From: Chaenocephalus aceratus
Taxonomy: Eukaryota > Chordata > Actinopteri > Perciformes > Channichthyidae
Direction of reading: 5' to 3'
Length of the DNA stretch: 64,000 nt
NCBI GenBank assembly: GCA_023974075.1
Contig: CM043785.1
Coordinates: forward strand, 26,448,525 to 26,512,524
Under the pieces are notes generated by a model that searched no databases, was not told where the DNA came from, and saw only the letters and a program-made list of their open reading frames with translations. The translations under genes and the position numbers were made by a program. Below, in pieces: positions 24,346 to 34,282 of this stretch. Each line of letters opens with the position of its first letter. Within the stretch, counting starts at the first letter, position 1.

Positions 24346-25527
24346 GTGCTTTATTGTTCCGATTTATCAGAAGTCTTTTTTTTTTTTTTTAATGTGAACA
24401 GCAGCTAGTACAAGGCGGTGTCACATGTACTGGAGGGGACCCAGAATCAGACTTGGAATCAGCTGGTGAAAAGTAACATTTGTTTATTAGAAAACGGGAG
24501 CTGGGAGTGGAGGTTGGTTATTGCGGCAGTGGGAAACAGTTGTTCCAGGGTGGGTAGAGAGGTCTGGCTAGTCTTGGGAGTATGGAAGGCCTTGGATTCC
24601 TCCTGGGAGAGACATACAAATGAGTATGAGTAATGAGTTTTGTGAGGCAAAAGCATGCAAAGTTGTCAAAGAATATGCTGGCAAAAAGCTAGAGCAGCAC
24701 GCAACAAACTGTTCACGGCAACAATCCGGCAGGAATGAGTGCAGGCTGCAGGCTTTCTAAGGCCCACTCCCTCGACCCTACCCCTCCGTGACGGAGTGAA
24801 CTCCGTCTGTAGCCACACTCGCAGCTCAATGGGGCTCCCTCCTGTCAGATGGAGGGAGTAAATACAGCAGCAAGATTTGGGACGGCCTCCCCTCTCTCCG
24901 GCAGAAACAGGAAATGCCGTAACTGTATGTAACAACGGTTTCAAATCAGCATCTCTTAGACAAAAAATGTAAATTAATAACTCAAATAAAACTCCAAACA
25001 TCTTTCATTGTGTTTTTGTAAAGCTCTTTTAGTTTTAAACCTGATGTTTATAAGCTTCTTAGTTTTTGCAACAGTCTGTAAATATACACAACTTTATAAT
25101 AACATGCACACATTTACCTTTTTCTAGACTAAACACAGGTACGATCCTAAGTTAAAAACATATGAGGTTATCATGAGGTTGTTAACATCGCAGTTTATCA
25201 GTGGATGTTTGCTGGAACTACTTGTAAACAGCGTGTTTCCTGACGGACACACACAGCGTGACTCCGTTCAGGTAGAGACCGGTCTCAAGTCAGCACCGAT
25301 GCAGACTCGCTGTTTGAGGGCTTGATAGCCCACTCCCCCTCCACACCGCTCCACACTCGTTGGTTTGGAACAGCCCTCAATATGGCGGACCCTCCGCGTG
25401 AACGCGCAAACGGAGGGGTAGGGTGTAGGGGGCGGCTTGGGAATGGGCCATAGTGTGGCTGATGAGCAGGTTGCAGGTGATTGGAGATTGCTCCCAGCCG
25501 TGTAGAGCAGACCAGTAGCCACGGGGG
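24346..25527. other. Repeat-derived spacer without intact gene
   Basis: A T-run lies at 24377-24392. Two similar GC-rich stretches (about 24700-24910 and 25260-25500), containing GCCCACTCCCTC-type motifs and GGAGGGGTAGGG-type motifs, resemble parts of a fish transposon, but I could not pair their termini. Overlapping minus-strand frames have no recognisable domain. Confidence 0.45.
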
Positions 25528-25559
25528 CAGGCCCACCTTAACCTGCCATCAGGCCCTGG

Positions 25560-26046
25560 GGCTGATTTTGTAGGCCCCCTATTTAAACAACAAATGAAAG
25601 TCATTGATAGCCTCGGCAGGCTCTGTGATCGCACTTCTCCACTCTGCTCTACGCGCGCCTGGTCCTCTCCTCCAGATGAGTGACGTATCGGGCCTCCCTC
25701 ATGTATTTGTCCGGTTGCCGTTGGCTCCCCTCCACGTAGCAAGTCCTCGTCGTCCTCTCCATCTCCTCCAACAGATAATGTCCCTCCTGTCTGTTTTTCC
25801 TCTCCCGCTACTCCATCGCTATCAGAACCAGACGGCCTACTTGGCTCCGAGGCCCCGCGGCCGGCACCGCTACTGCTCGGTACAGAACTCATCTGTCCTT
25901 CCTCCTCATCCTGGCCTACAGGTTTAAAATAACCTGTAAGCTTCGGCATTTTTTGTAATAGCTGCTTGTCTCGAAACTCCTTTTCCCTCAACAATTTCCT
26001 TTCCCGAGCGCCACTCTCAAACTTTTTCTTCTCAAACTTTTTCTTC
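25560..26046 (-). pseudogene. Transposase N-terminal fragment (hAT/ZMYM-like)
   Basis: The minus-strand frame reads a lysine-rich leader (KKKFEKKKFESGAREG-like), then REKEFRDKQLLQKMPKLTGY and FKPVGQDEEEGQ, followed by a low-complexity Ser/Gly/Glu-rich linker. A basic start plus a MPKLTGYF block is typical of the N-terminus of fish hAT transposases annotated as zinc finger MYM-type 1-like. The frame runs into the left terminus at 25528 without reaching any catalytic domain, so it is an internally deleted remnant. The assignment rests on the short N-terminal motif only. Confidence 0.5.
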
Positions 26047-26289
26047 TAAACAACCTTCATCTGTCACTCAATCACTCGCAATTTGAATAAGTCACATGTG
26101 AAACATATTCTCATTCTGATTGGCTGTTAAGTGGTGCCCACTGACTGTTTCGGAGTCATCATGTTTGAGAAAAATCTCTGGAATCCATCGATCTGATTGA
26201 TTAGCGGAGCAAATGATCAAAATACTACGGAGGGAAGATATTTCCGTTTGGATTACTGGTCTGGGGGAAGCTCACGAGTGTGTGTGTTT

Positions 26290-26512
26290 GTGTATTTTTG
26301 CGTTTGTGTGTATTGTGTTTGTTTCCCGGGGAAAACACTCACGAGAAACACAGGCTGTTGTTATGCCTGCTGTGACGTCAAGTTACTCCGTTCTCCGCTT
26401 GTAATTATGCCGTTACAAGCTTCAACGTTGTATTTATCATCTGAATATGCCGAAACAATTTTAATATTCTGAAAGCCAAGACTTTGTTTATTTGAAACCA
26501 GATGAAAACAAA
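26290..26512. repeat. Dispersed repeat segment shared with 42645-42840
   Basis: Contains TGTGTTTGTTTCCCGG, GGCTGTTGTTATGCCTGCTG and GATGAAAACAAAC. In reverse orientation the same sequence occurs at 42645-42840, and the match continues beyond DIRS copy 2 at 31208-31280 (GACCCTGCCGTGTTATCTAT). The uninterrupted copy therefore shows the pre-insertion state of the DIRS site. Confidence 0.88.
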
Positions 26513-26513
26513 C

Positions 26514-26732
26514 TATAGGTTACTTACGTAACCCCAGTTCTCAGAGTAAGATGAAGTGAGATGTCTCACTATGGGATGCGCCTCATCGCGGAGCAAACAG
26601 AAGCATCAATCTCATTACGCCAATCCTGATTGGCTGGTGATCTTGACGTCAACGTCAGAGGAAATCACCCCCTATAAGTAGCCTGCGCCACGACGCATGC
26701 GTCATTCAAAATAAGCACCTCTTCTCGCTTCA
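26514..26732. repeat. DIRS copy 2 left inverted terminal repeat
   Basis: Outer tip TATAGGTTACTTACGTAACC. From 26560 inward it is the reverse complement of 31019-31186, apart from a small AATAAG insertion next to the CACCTCTTCTCG block. Confidence 0.9.
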
Positions 26733-26754
26733 CCATAGCAAGGAGGGCCGTCTG

Positions 26755-26851
26755 GTGAGACATCTCACTTCATGTTACTCCGAGACTGGGGTTACGTAAG
26801 TAACCTATAGTTCTCATTCATAACACTCCGTTCGATGTCTCACTATGGGAT
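26755..26851. repeat. DIRS internal complementary region with GTT core
   Basis: Positions 26755-26809 are the reverse complement of the left tip (GTGAGACATCTCACTTCAT... to GTAAGTAACCTATA) and 26813-26851 are the reverse complement of the right tip (CTCATTCATAACACTCCGTT onward), joined by GTT at 26810-26812. This is the arrangement described for DIRS elements, in which the region templates the joining of the two cDNA ends into a circle. It lies downstream of the recombinase ORF in the coding direction. Confidence 0.9.
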
Positions 26852-26909
26852 ATTGTAGCTCCCGTATTGCCAGACGAGCTTATTTCGAAGATCACCGATC
26901 AACCAGAAT

Positions 26910-28067
26910 TTAACAGGTGGAGTCCCGACTCAACAAGGTGCCCAGCATTGCTCGGGCCACGCTTGGAGCGGAGACGTCTAGCCTGTAAAAGCGGACAAAA
27001 GTGAGCGGCGAAGACCAGCTTGCCGCTGCACAGATGTCTTGGATGGAAACACCCTTGAACAAAGCCCAGGATGTAGCCAGGCCCCGAGTCGAGTGAGCCC
27101 GCAGACCCGAAGGTGCTTGCAGATTCTGACTCGTATAGGCCAAAGCAATCGCCTCCACGATCCAGTGGAAGAGCCGTTGCTTAGTAACAGGCTTACGCTT
27201 GTGAGGTTTAGCCCAGGACACGAAGAGTTGGTCATTAAGACCAAGCTCTTCTGATCTGTCCATATATGTGTGTAAAGCCCGGACTGGACACAACAGATCC
27301 TGCTGCTGCTCCCCGGAGGAAACCAGCTGCGGAGGAAATGCCTCAATGTCAATTGGGGTACACGAAAAACCAACCACCTTTGGTATAAAGGCAGGGTTGG
27401 GTTTCAACAACACTCTCGTTTGCCCTGGGGCGAACTGAGTGCATGAGGGATGTACAGACAGTGCATGGATATCGCTGACCCGCTTGGCAGATGCCAGGGC
27501 CAGTAACAGCACTGTCTTGAGTGACAGATGTTTCATGTCAGCTCCTTCCAGGGGTTCAAATGGGGTCATTTTGAACCCATTTAAAACCACTGCCAGGTCC
27601 CATAAGGGCACCAGCGACCTGGAGACAGGGAGGAGCCTGCGAGCTCCCTTCATAAAACGGCAAACCAAAGGATGTTGGCTAGCCGTCTTACCCTCAAAGC
27701 CCACATGGCATGCAGCAATAGCAGCCAGGTACACCTTGATCGTGGAGAAAGCTCTGTGTTTTTCGATCAAGTCCTGTAGGAATGATAAAATCACCCCGAC
27801 AGGACATTGAAAAGAGATGTGTCCTTCTTGAAGGCACCACTCCTCAAACACCCTCCACTTACAGTCGTAAAGAGACCTGGTGGAGGAAGCTCTCGCACTC
27901 TGAATAGTGTTTATCACCTTCTGAGGGAGTCCCACTGTATTCAGATTGTACCACTCACGGGTCAGGCCCATAGTGCCCCGCGCTCTGGGCGTGGGTAAAG
28001 GATCGCCCCCCCCCGCCTGAGACAATCTGTCCCTGCGTGGTGGGGGCTGCCATGGCTGCCCGCACAA
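26910..28067 (-). CDS. DIRS tyrosine recombinase, intact 385-residue ORF
   Basis: A site-specific recombinase expected to integrate the circular DNA form of the element in the nucleus. Residues about 45-150 form the N-terminal SAM-like core-binding region (VINTIQSARASSTRSLYDCK), and residues 180-375 the catalytic domain. Catalytic residues visible are Arg196 in LASAKRVSDI, His325 and Arg328 in LRAHSTRGLATSW, and the Tyr361 nucleophile in TFVRFYRLDV. There is no stop or frameshift, unlike copy 1. The true start is uncertain: the first ~35 residues are Pro/Arg-rich and may be leader, with Met33 an alternative start. The HSTRG and RFYRLDV blocks are closely matched in DIRS elements of fish and amphibians. 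It ends about 60 bp from the internal complementary region, as expected for DIRS order. Confidence 0.88.
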   Translation of the reverse strand: MCGQPWQPPPRRDRLSQAGGGDPLPTPRARGTMGLTREWYNLNTVGLPQKVINTIQSARASSTRSLYDCKWRVFEEWCLQEGHISFQCPVGVILSFLQDLIEKHRAFSTIKVYLAAIAACHVGFEGKTASQHPLVCRFMKGARRLLPVSRSLVPLWDLAVVLNGFKMTPFEPLEGADMKHLSLKTVLLLALASAKRVSDIHALSVHPSCTQFAPGQTRVLLKPNPAFIPKVVGFSCTPIDIEAFPPQLVSSGEQQQDLLCPVRALHTYMDRSEELGLNDQLFVSWAKPHKRKPVTKQRLFHWIVEAIALAYTSQNLQAPSGLRAHSTRGLATSWALFKGVSIQDICAAASWSSPLTFVRFYRLDVSAPSVARAMLGTLLSRDSTC

Positions 28068-28274
28068 CAGCTGATATATCTCCGCCAGCCCGTACGTTGC
28101 GGGCTAGGGCGGAAACATCAGAGTAAGTGTGTGGCGTTGCTCCTTCACTCTGGCCAGAGTTGGGGGTAACAGAGCCAGGGGTGGGAACACGCACAGAGGA
28201 CCCGGAGGTCAATCGTGTACGAGTGTGTCCCCGCCTAACAGTGCGTTTAAATCGTGCATTAAAGAGAACAGCTG

Positions 28275-28740
28275 TCATTGAGCATTTTCTCCTTTTGCGA
28301 ACAGACTTAATGCGGCTCCGCCATAACGCACCCACAGCGGACTCCCGATCCTTGGATGTGGAGTCCAGTCTGCATAGAGTGGTGCACCTCTGGACAGTAA
28401 TTCTGTCCCGAGGTGCATAACTCCCGGTACCTGTGTCGCTCTCAGAGAGAGCAGACGTCTGCCGCTCCAAGGGATCAGTTTGTGTGCCAGTGTGTGTGAC
28501 TGGAGACAACGCAACCTCCCCTGGCGGTTTATACACAATATCGTGTTGTCTGTCCTCACGAGGACATGGTGTCCTCTGAGAGAAGACAGGAAGCGTTTTA
28601 GGGTGGGGAACACCGCTAAAAGCTCCGGGTAGTTTACGTGTGCCCACTGGAGGTCTCTGCTCTAGGGACCTCTCACCGGGCGACCTTCGTAAATACCCTA
28701 TCAGCCTGTCTGACCTGCGTCCGTGGTGACCACCTTCTGT
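28275..28740 (-). pseudogene. DIRS RNase H domain, degraded
   Basis: MFPTLKRFLSSLRGHHVLVR then TDNT gives the RNase H block with one catalytic Asp, followed by LLSLRATQVPGVMHLGTELL and RYGGAALSLFAKGENAQ. Near 28730 a frame with TTDAGQTG fits the first RNase H strand but is out of frame and followed by stops. The preceding region has no YxDD or other RT block. Both copies are broken at corresponding places, which suggests inheritance from an already defective parent. Confidence 0.8.
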
Positions 28741-29109
28741 GAAAGGACAGCACCCGTAGGCGCGTCCCGCACTAGAAAAGTCGGGTGTAGTGCCACTACG
28801 TATTACATAATAACCAAAACTCTCCGCACGCCGTGGCGCGCGGGGTTTAGTTTTATTATGAGGCCCATGTTGAGTGGGTGCTTTACGAGGACATTTTTCC
28901 CCGTAATCTGACTCCGCTCGGTGGGCATTATAGATAAAACCCTTCTTTCTAGGAGAGAGAGAACCTCTCTCTCCAGAATATGGGTTGACTCTCTCTGGGT
29001 TTGTGAAAACAGATAAAGTATAACTGTTTTGAGAAGCCCAGGCAGATGTCGTGACTCGTGAGTATCTCCTGCTGTATGCTCCTTAGAGCCAGCTGAGATG
29101 TCACGTTTA

Positions 29110-29560
29110 CGGCTCCGGCCGGCACTGCGCATGCGCGTGACGGAGGTGCCCTTTCAGCTCCAGCCGGCACTGCGCATGCGTGTGACGGTGGTGCCTTCAC
29201 AGCTCCAGTCGGCACTGCGCCTGCGCGTGCCGGTGGTGCCCTTACAGCTCTAGCCGGCACTGCGCATGCGCGAGACGGTGGAGCCTTCACGACCCCAGCC
29301 GGCACTGCGCATGTGCGTGGCGGTGGTGCCCTTAAAGCCCCAGCCGGCACTGCACATGCGCGTGGCGGTGGCTTCACGGACCCGTCAATAATCCGCCTTT
29401 TGAGAGATGCCGTAGCTGCTCTCAAAGGGGAAGAATTGGCGTGCTGTCCTTTACAGCTCTAGCCGGCACTGCGCATGCGCGTGACGGTAGTGCCCTTAAA
29501 GCCCCAACCGGCACTGCGCATGCGCGTGGCGGTGGTGCCTTCACAGACCCGTTTATTATC
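29110..29560. repeat. 45-bp in-frame tandem repeat array, DIRS copy 2
   Basis: Units start (CCGGCAC or a close variant) at 29119, 29164, 29209, 29254, 29299 and 29344. A non-repeat spacer of about 75 bp follows, then two more units start at 29463 and 29509. The 15-residue unit reads PPSRACAVPAGAVKA or a variant on the minus strand, and most units carry TGCGCATGCGC. Confidence 0.92.
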
Positions 29561-29879
29561 CACCTTTTGAGAGAGGCCATAGCTGCTCTCAGAAGGGGAT
29601 TTATAGTTAACGGACTGTTTATTGTTTTTCTTTTCATTTTCTTGAGCTGCGCCCTTGGCCGAAGCCTGGATGCGTCAGCGGAAAATGGTTTATTTAAACA
29701 ACAAAGATGTGACATGTGTTTTATGCAGACTTGAGGATGACGTTGAGGCATCTCTCGAGGCAGCGGGGACACGTTTAGAGCCTGGGAAAGAACTTCCAGC
29801 TCTGTCACAGAAGGGAGAAGGAGGGGCTGTCAGGCCGCTCGCTTCTTCTTCATCGACTGCTGGCCGAAATTCTGGGTTG

Positions 29880-30570
29880 GCTGAGCCTGAGCTGCAGCCG
29901 GAACCGGAGATTTTCTCAGTCAACTTGCCCTTGTCTCCAGCCTGGGCTGGGGACTCGGGGTGGGCTGCGACCTCTGCGTCTTCGGTGTTTTAAACCGAGC
30001 AGAGTTGGAGGCAGCTTGGGCAGAGGACTGTTCATCCGAGTCAGACAGGAGGAACTCAGAGGTATCCTCTTCGTCCTCCATGTAGTCTAACTCTAGGACA
30101 TCTTACGCAGGTGAAACCATGGTGAGGTCCAGCCGGGAGCCCCAGCTTGGTAAAGCGTGGGGCCCCGTTTCCGCGTCTCTTGCCGCCACCTGGTCTCGGC
30201 CTGATATGGCGCGGGATTCCGGTTCTGCGGTTGCCGCTGTCGATGAGCCCCAGACCGACCCAGTGAGGGGCTCCATCTCTGCGGCGGACGCCCCCGTGTC
30301 TTGATTGCCAGCCGGCAAACCAGTGGACATGAGGGAGTCCTGTCCCGACAGGCTAGCTTGTTGTGCTAACCTTCGGCGGAGGCTCTTCATAGTGAAGCGG
30401 GCACAATGCCCGCACGAGCCGGGGTTGTCAATGGCCTCCTGGGCGTGTTCCAGCCCGAGGCAGGACGAACAGATCTGGTGTGAGTCTGTGCCTGACACTT
30501 TCAACCCGCAGCCGCAGAGCCGAGCCTCCGAGTTCCTGACTCCTCTGGTGTGAGGGAGAGAGGCGTCCAT
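29880..30570 (-). pseudogene. DIRS gag-like ORF1, copy 2
   Basis: Starts MDASLPHTRGVRNSEARLCG at 30570. Cys/His-rich blocks follow (LCGCGL, ICSSCLGLEHAQ, GSCGHCARF) with TMKSLRRRLAQQASLSGQDS next, all in one frame, unlike copy 1. The frame stops at 30103 just before the acidic MEDEEDTSEFLL segment, which continues in another frame toward 29880. The CLGLEHA and MKSLRRRLA motifs are the best family markers. The product would be a nucleic-acid-binding, Gag-like structural protein. Confidence 0.8.
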
Positions 30571-31018
30571 CTCGTTCGCCGCGAGGCGTGGAGAGGACCC
30601 GCTCTTAACAGGTACGTCGAGAAAAAAAGGTGTTACCAATCTGTCTTTAATCCGGAGAAAAAAAAAGGACAGTGTGGGTCTTTTTCCTCAAAGAATATTA
30701 CCTGGTGTGGTAATATTCTTTTAATCCTTTTCTCCTCCGTGAGAAGAGAAAATAAAAAACGTCCTCGCTACCGTGGTGTCGGCAGTGAGGGAAAAAACAC
30801 AAGCTGGCAACGGGTGTGTTGCTAGCTTGAGAATCAAAACCTTACCTTAATTCCAGAGGAAGAACGGCGAGGTTGATTATAATACTAACTGGTGTGTTAG
30901 TACTATACTCTTCTGCGAGGCAGAATAGGGTAGCCGGCTAACGCCCGTCGACCGAAATTAGCTTTTGATTCAGTCTGTGGACTGTTAAGCTAGCCCGGCT
31001 ACCATTAGAGATGTGCTC

Positions 31019-31207
31019 TGAAGCGAGAAGAGGTGTTTGAATGACGCATGCGTCGTGGCGCAGGCTACTTATAGGGGGTGATTTCCCCTGACGTTGACGT
31101 CAAGATCACCAGCCAATCAGGATTGGCGTAATGAGATTGATGCTTCTGTTTGCTCCGCGATGAGGCGCATCCCATAGTGAGACATCGAACGGAGTGTTAT
31201 GAATGAG
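31019..31207. repeat. DIRS copy 2 right inverted terminal repeat
   Basis: Reverse complement of 26560-26732 over 31019-31186, with outer tip GGAGTGTTATGAATGAG. This is the 5' terminal repeat in the coding direction and probably carries the promoter. Confidence 0.88.
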
Positions 31208-31305
31208 AACTGTAACGGACCCTGCCGTGTTATCTATGATTACTATACGCCTTACATTCATAATGTCAGCCGGAGGGAGGAGGAGTGAGTGGCGAGTGAG
31301 AGCTG

Positions 31306-32446
31306 TAGGGCTGTACCCGAATATTCGACTATTCGAATATTCGTTCGTTGGTCAACTATTCGGGTTTTAATTTCATTATTCGGATATTCGTGTTTTTATT
31401 TATTTTCAATTCAAATTTTTTCCTAAATGTATGCTATCAATAAAGGCGAATTTCCATATTCTTATACTATATTTATACTTTTGAATTGCACTGTTAAAAT
31501 GCGGAAATATATACAATCTCAGCCTGTGCTCCTGACATCGTGTTCACTCACAGTCACGAACGCAAACGGCACGCTTCACCTCGCTTCACCTCGTTTCACA
31601 CACCTGAACACAAAATGCCGAAGACTTCAGCTGTGTGCTGACCATTTTAAATTGGACGATGGTAAGAAGAAGGCAGTGTGCCAAATATGCGACAAGAAAC
31701 TGGCCTACCACGGTGGCACAACAACTATGAAAAGTCACCGGATGCTGTAAGTACTAGCCTAGCTTAGCTTAGCTTAGCTGTTGTCAAGTTGCCATGATGA
31801 AGCTGCTTTATCCGCCGTTTAAACAGTAACGTTACACATGATAAAATCGTGCGCTTACTTTGCTTGGAAAATAGTTGCAAGCAAGCAACCGAATTGTTTT
31901 TTTATATTAGTTTTTTCAATTTGATCCGAATAGTGAAAATAATAGGAGCAATGTGGGAACATCTGGGACTAAGGCAATTATTGGCATACAGTTCGTTCAT
32001 TTATTTTTCGTTCTTCATTTATTTAAATACTGTTTACTGTATCGGTAACAAGTATTACACTGTTAGGCCTACTGTTACGGCTATGTTATTAAAAGCATTG
32101 TTGTTATAACATAAATATGTGTTTTGTATCTTCAGGTTGTAAAACGTAATTTGGAACCAGATTTGGTCCCCAGGCTCGGTTAAATGCAGAGGACACATTT
32201 AGTTTTAATGTATGCGAGTACTGAGACAATAAATAAATATAAATCGTAATAGTATGCTCTTTCTGCACTTCTGCTTAACAGCATGTTGTCAGGTGTCTCG
32301 GAGCGTGTTATGACATTTTTTTGTTAAAAAAAAAACGTTATTTAAAAAATAAATAAATAAATCTTTCCGCACCGAATATTCGAATATTCGCTGCTGATTA
32401 CTACCGAATATCCGGAGCCCGAAAAATGGTATTCGGGACAGCCCTA
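31306..32446 (+). mobile_element. hAT element with BED-finger exon
   Basis: Terminal inverted repeats: left TAGGGCTGTACCCGAATATT, right end ATTCGGGACAGCCCTA. Flanked by a perfect 8-bp duplication GAGAGCTG (31298-31305 and 32447-32454), diagnostic of hAT. The length of 1.14 kb is too short for a full transposase. It lies inside the composite at 25528-32687. Confidence 0.93.
31612..31745 (+). pseudogene. BED-type zinc finger exon of a hAT transposase
   Basis: The frame contains CADHFKLDDGKKKAVCQICD then KKLAYHGGTTTMKSHRM, a BED finger with a CxxC pair (CQIC) and a histidine after the TTTM block. A GTAAGT splice donor follows at once (about 31748). BED fingers bind the termini of hAT elements. 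A frameshift or stop between ATGCCGAAG at 31615 and the finger breaks the start. No downstream catalytic exon remains before 32446. Confidence 0.75.
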
Positions 32447-32863
32447 GAGAGCTGTCATCTTCCCTTTACAAGCTTAACAAATTTATTTATCGTGTGATTT
32501 TGGAAATAAAAGTTTCATATTCTGAAAGCCAAGACTTTGTTTATTTAAATGTTTTTTAAAAACATCCGAAATAAAAAACACATACATTTTTTTTATTAAA
32601 CTTTTGTATTGGCTCATGATAGGCCCCTGATCTCCGTAGGCCCCTGGGCCTTCAGCCCAGGTCAGCCCGTGCATTAAGGCGGCCCTGCAGGGAGGGGGGG
32701 GTAGAGAGACACACAGTAGAAACAAATAAATTCATGTGTCTGTTGTGATTTTAGATTCGTCCACATTTAGACCAATCACAGCGTCACACTCTGCCGCCTA
32801 TTCTGGATTTGTTTATTGTTTATTGTGCATTTTGTAGACTCCTATTTCTGTTTGAATTACAAA

Positions 32864-33895
32864 ATGGACATCAGAAATTGGCTTAAAAAGATTTATTAAA
32901 ACGAAATAGCGATGAAAGAACTGCAGCCGATGCAGCTGCTGGCGACCCTGCACCTGCCGTTGCAGCAGTACGCCTTAATGTCACAAGCTTGACCTCGGCA
33001 AACCCCGGGGCTGAGTTAGCGAGCCCAATCCTTGACTTATCAAAGCGGCCGCCACCAACGCTGTCCTCCGAGGCACAGCTCCTTGTGCCCCTACCATCAC
33101 CACCTGCGTTGCCACACCCTGTACCACACCCGCCAGCATCCTCCTCCTCCGTGCTGGAGCCTCCACTACAGACGCTACCTTGCAGCACATCAACAGGTAC
33201 TATTGGGCCAGCAACCGCTCAAAGACCAACAGCCCCAGATGATCTTGGGGTTAATAAACCCAACCAGGTGAAACTGGATCGTTTTCCAGGGAGATTGTTT
33301 TCAGGAAAGAAGCGCACTTTTGCCGCTGCATGGTACAACAACAGACCATGGCTCGAAGATTCGTTAAAAGCAGAGCCTTTTGTTTCCCCTGTAGACAGTT
33401 TAAAGTAAATACGTCTTCATCTGATGCGGCTTTTACTGTCAAAGGTTTTTGCGACTGGAAACACGCATTACAGACTGATAAAGGACTGCTAAGGCATGCC
33501 GCATCAAAAGAACACATTTCATGTGAGAGTTTGTGGAGAGAGAGACAGATACGCGAGGAAACAAATAATGAAATTCGTACTTTGGTGCAGATCAGCTGGC
33601 ACGGAACCGTTATTACGTGTCAACTGTCGTTGATATTATAGCTTTTTTAGCTGTCAACCAACTCCCTCTCAGAGGTGACCACGATTCACTCCACAGCATG
33701 TCCGAGTCAGGCAGTGGGCTCTTCCTATCGCTGTTTGAGTACGCTGCAGAAAGATGCAGAGTTGGCCAAAATAATGTTCTAAGCTCGGCTGAGCGAAAGG
33801 ATGCACCTGTTGTGCATAGGAAAATAAACCATGCCCAAGGCGGGCTAAACAGTTCATCGTCTCCGTCTATTTCTCTCCGAGTGCAACGATGAGGA
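32864..33895 (+). pseudogene. ZMYM1-like hAT transposase, frameshifted and truncated
   Basis: Begins MDIRNWLKK at 32864 with a stop 12 codons later. A Pro/Ser-rich linker follows in another frame, then GVNKPNQVKLDRFPGRLFSG and AAWYNNRPWLE. A shift near 33360 continues with AFCFPCRQFKVNTSSSDAAF, TVKGFCDWKHAL and GLLRHAASKEH, which together form the TTF-type zinc finger (CxxC...H...H). A further shift near 33600 gives VSTVVDIIAFLAVNQLPLRG and SESGSGLFLSLFEYAAE. This order matches fish transposon-derived proteins called zinc finger MYM-type 1-like. The catalytic hAT domain is missing after about 33765. No flanking duplication was found. Confidence 0.85.
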
Positions 33896-33951
33896 AGCTG
33901 CCATCCTTAACCAGTGTGCCTTGCTCGTGATTTACAACTCTCACTCCCTAA

Positions 33952-34279
33952 CGGCCCGTCCACACAGCGGCGTGCGTTGAAGCTTCCAACGCTTCTGCCC
34001 ATTCACTTTGAATGGGGTGACGTCACTTTTAGCCGAACTGCATCGTGGGAAGCGACGCGGAGCGTTGCTGGCGTGGTTCGCTGCAAAAGTTGAGCAATGT
34101 TCAACTTTTGACGCCTCCGCAGAAGCGTCAGCCAATGGAATCATATGCCAGTACAAGCTCTAGCCAATCAAACCGCTGTTTGTGTGTCAGGGGCGGGAGA
34201 TTCATGTGATTGGTTGTTGGTCGAGTGTCAGACACGCCCGCCGGCAAGCGTCAACGCACGCCGCTGTGTGGACGGGCCG
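33952..34279. mobile_element. 328-bp MITE with 29-bp perfect inverted repeats
   Basis: Both ends begin CGGCCCGTCCACACAGCGGC when read inward, and the match is perfect for 29 bp and near-perfect for 34. Flanked by TAA at 33949-33951 and 34280-34282. The 3-bp TAA duplication and the short length fit a PIF/Harbinger-type MITE. No coding capacity. Confidence 0.92.
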
Positions 34280-34282
34280 TAA

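Larger units (their letters stand above)
26514..31207 (-). mobile_element. DIRS-like tyrosine-recombinase retroelement, copy 2 (RT-less, complete termini)
   Basis: Same architecture as copy 1: gag-like ORF, 45-bp repeats, RNase H and tyrosine recombinase on the minus strand, between inverted terminal repeats (26514-26732 and 31019-31207). Flanked by AAC on both sides (26511-26513 and 31208-31210) with no longer duplication. The internal complementary region at 26755-26851 joins the reverse complements of both tips through GTT. The recombinase is one open frame of 385 residues. No RT motif lies between gag and RNase H. The element should need RT from another copy but may supply its own recombinase. 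Confidence 0.93.
25528..32687. mobile_element. Composite hAT-like element with nested insertions
   Basis: The left end CAGGCCCACCTTAACCTGCC and the reverse complement of the right end, CAGGGCCGCCTTAATGCACG, look like paired termini, and both are followed within 30-50 bp by GGGGCTGA or AGGGGCCT-type blocks with TAGGCCCC. The interior holds a transposase N-terminal fragment, DIRS copy 2 and a BED-finger hAT. I could not find a matching 8-bp target duplication, so the two ends may belong to different copies of one family. Confidence 0.5.
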
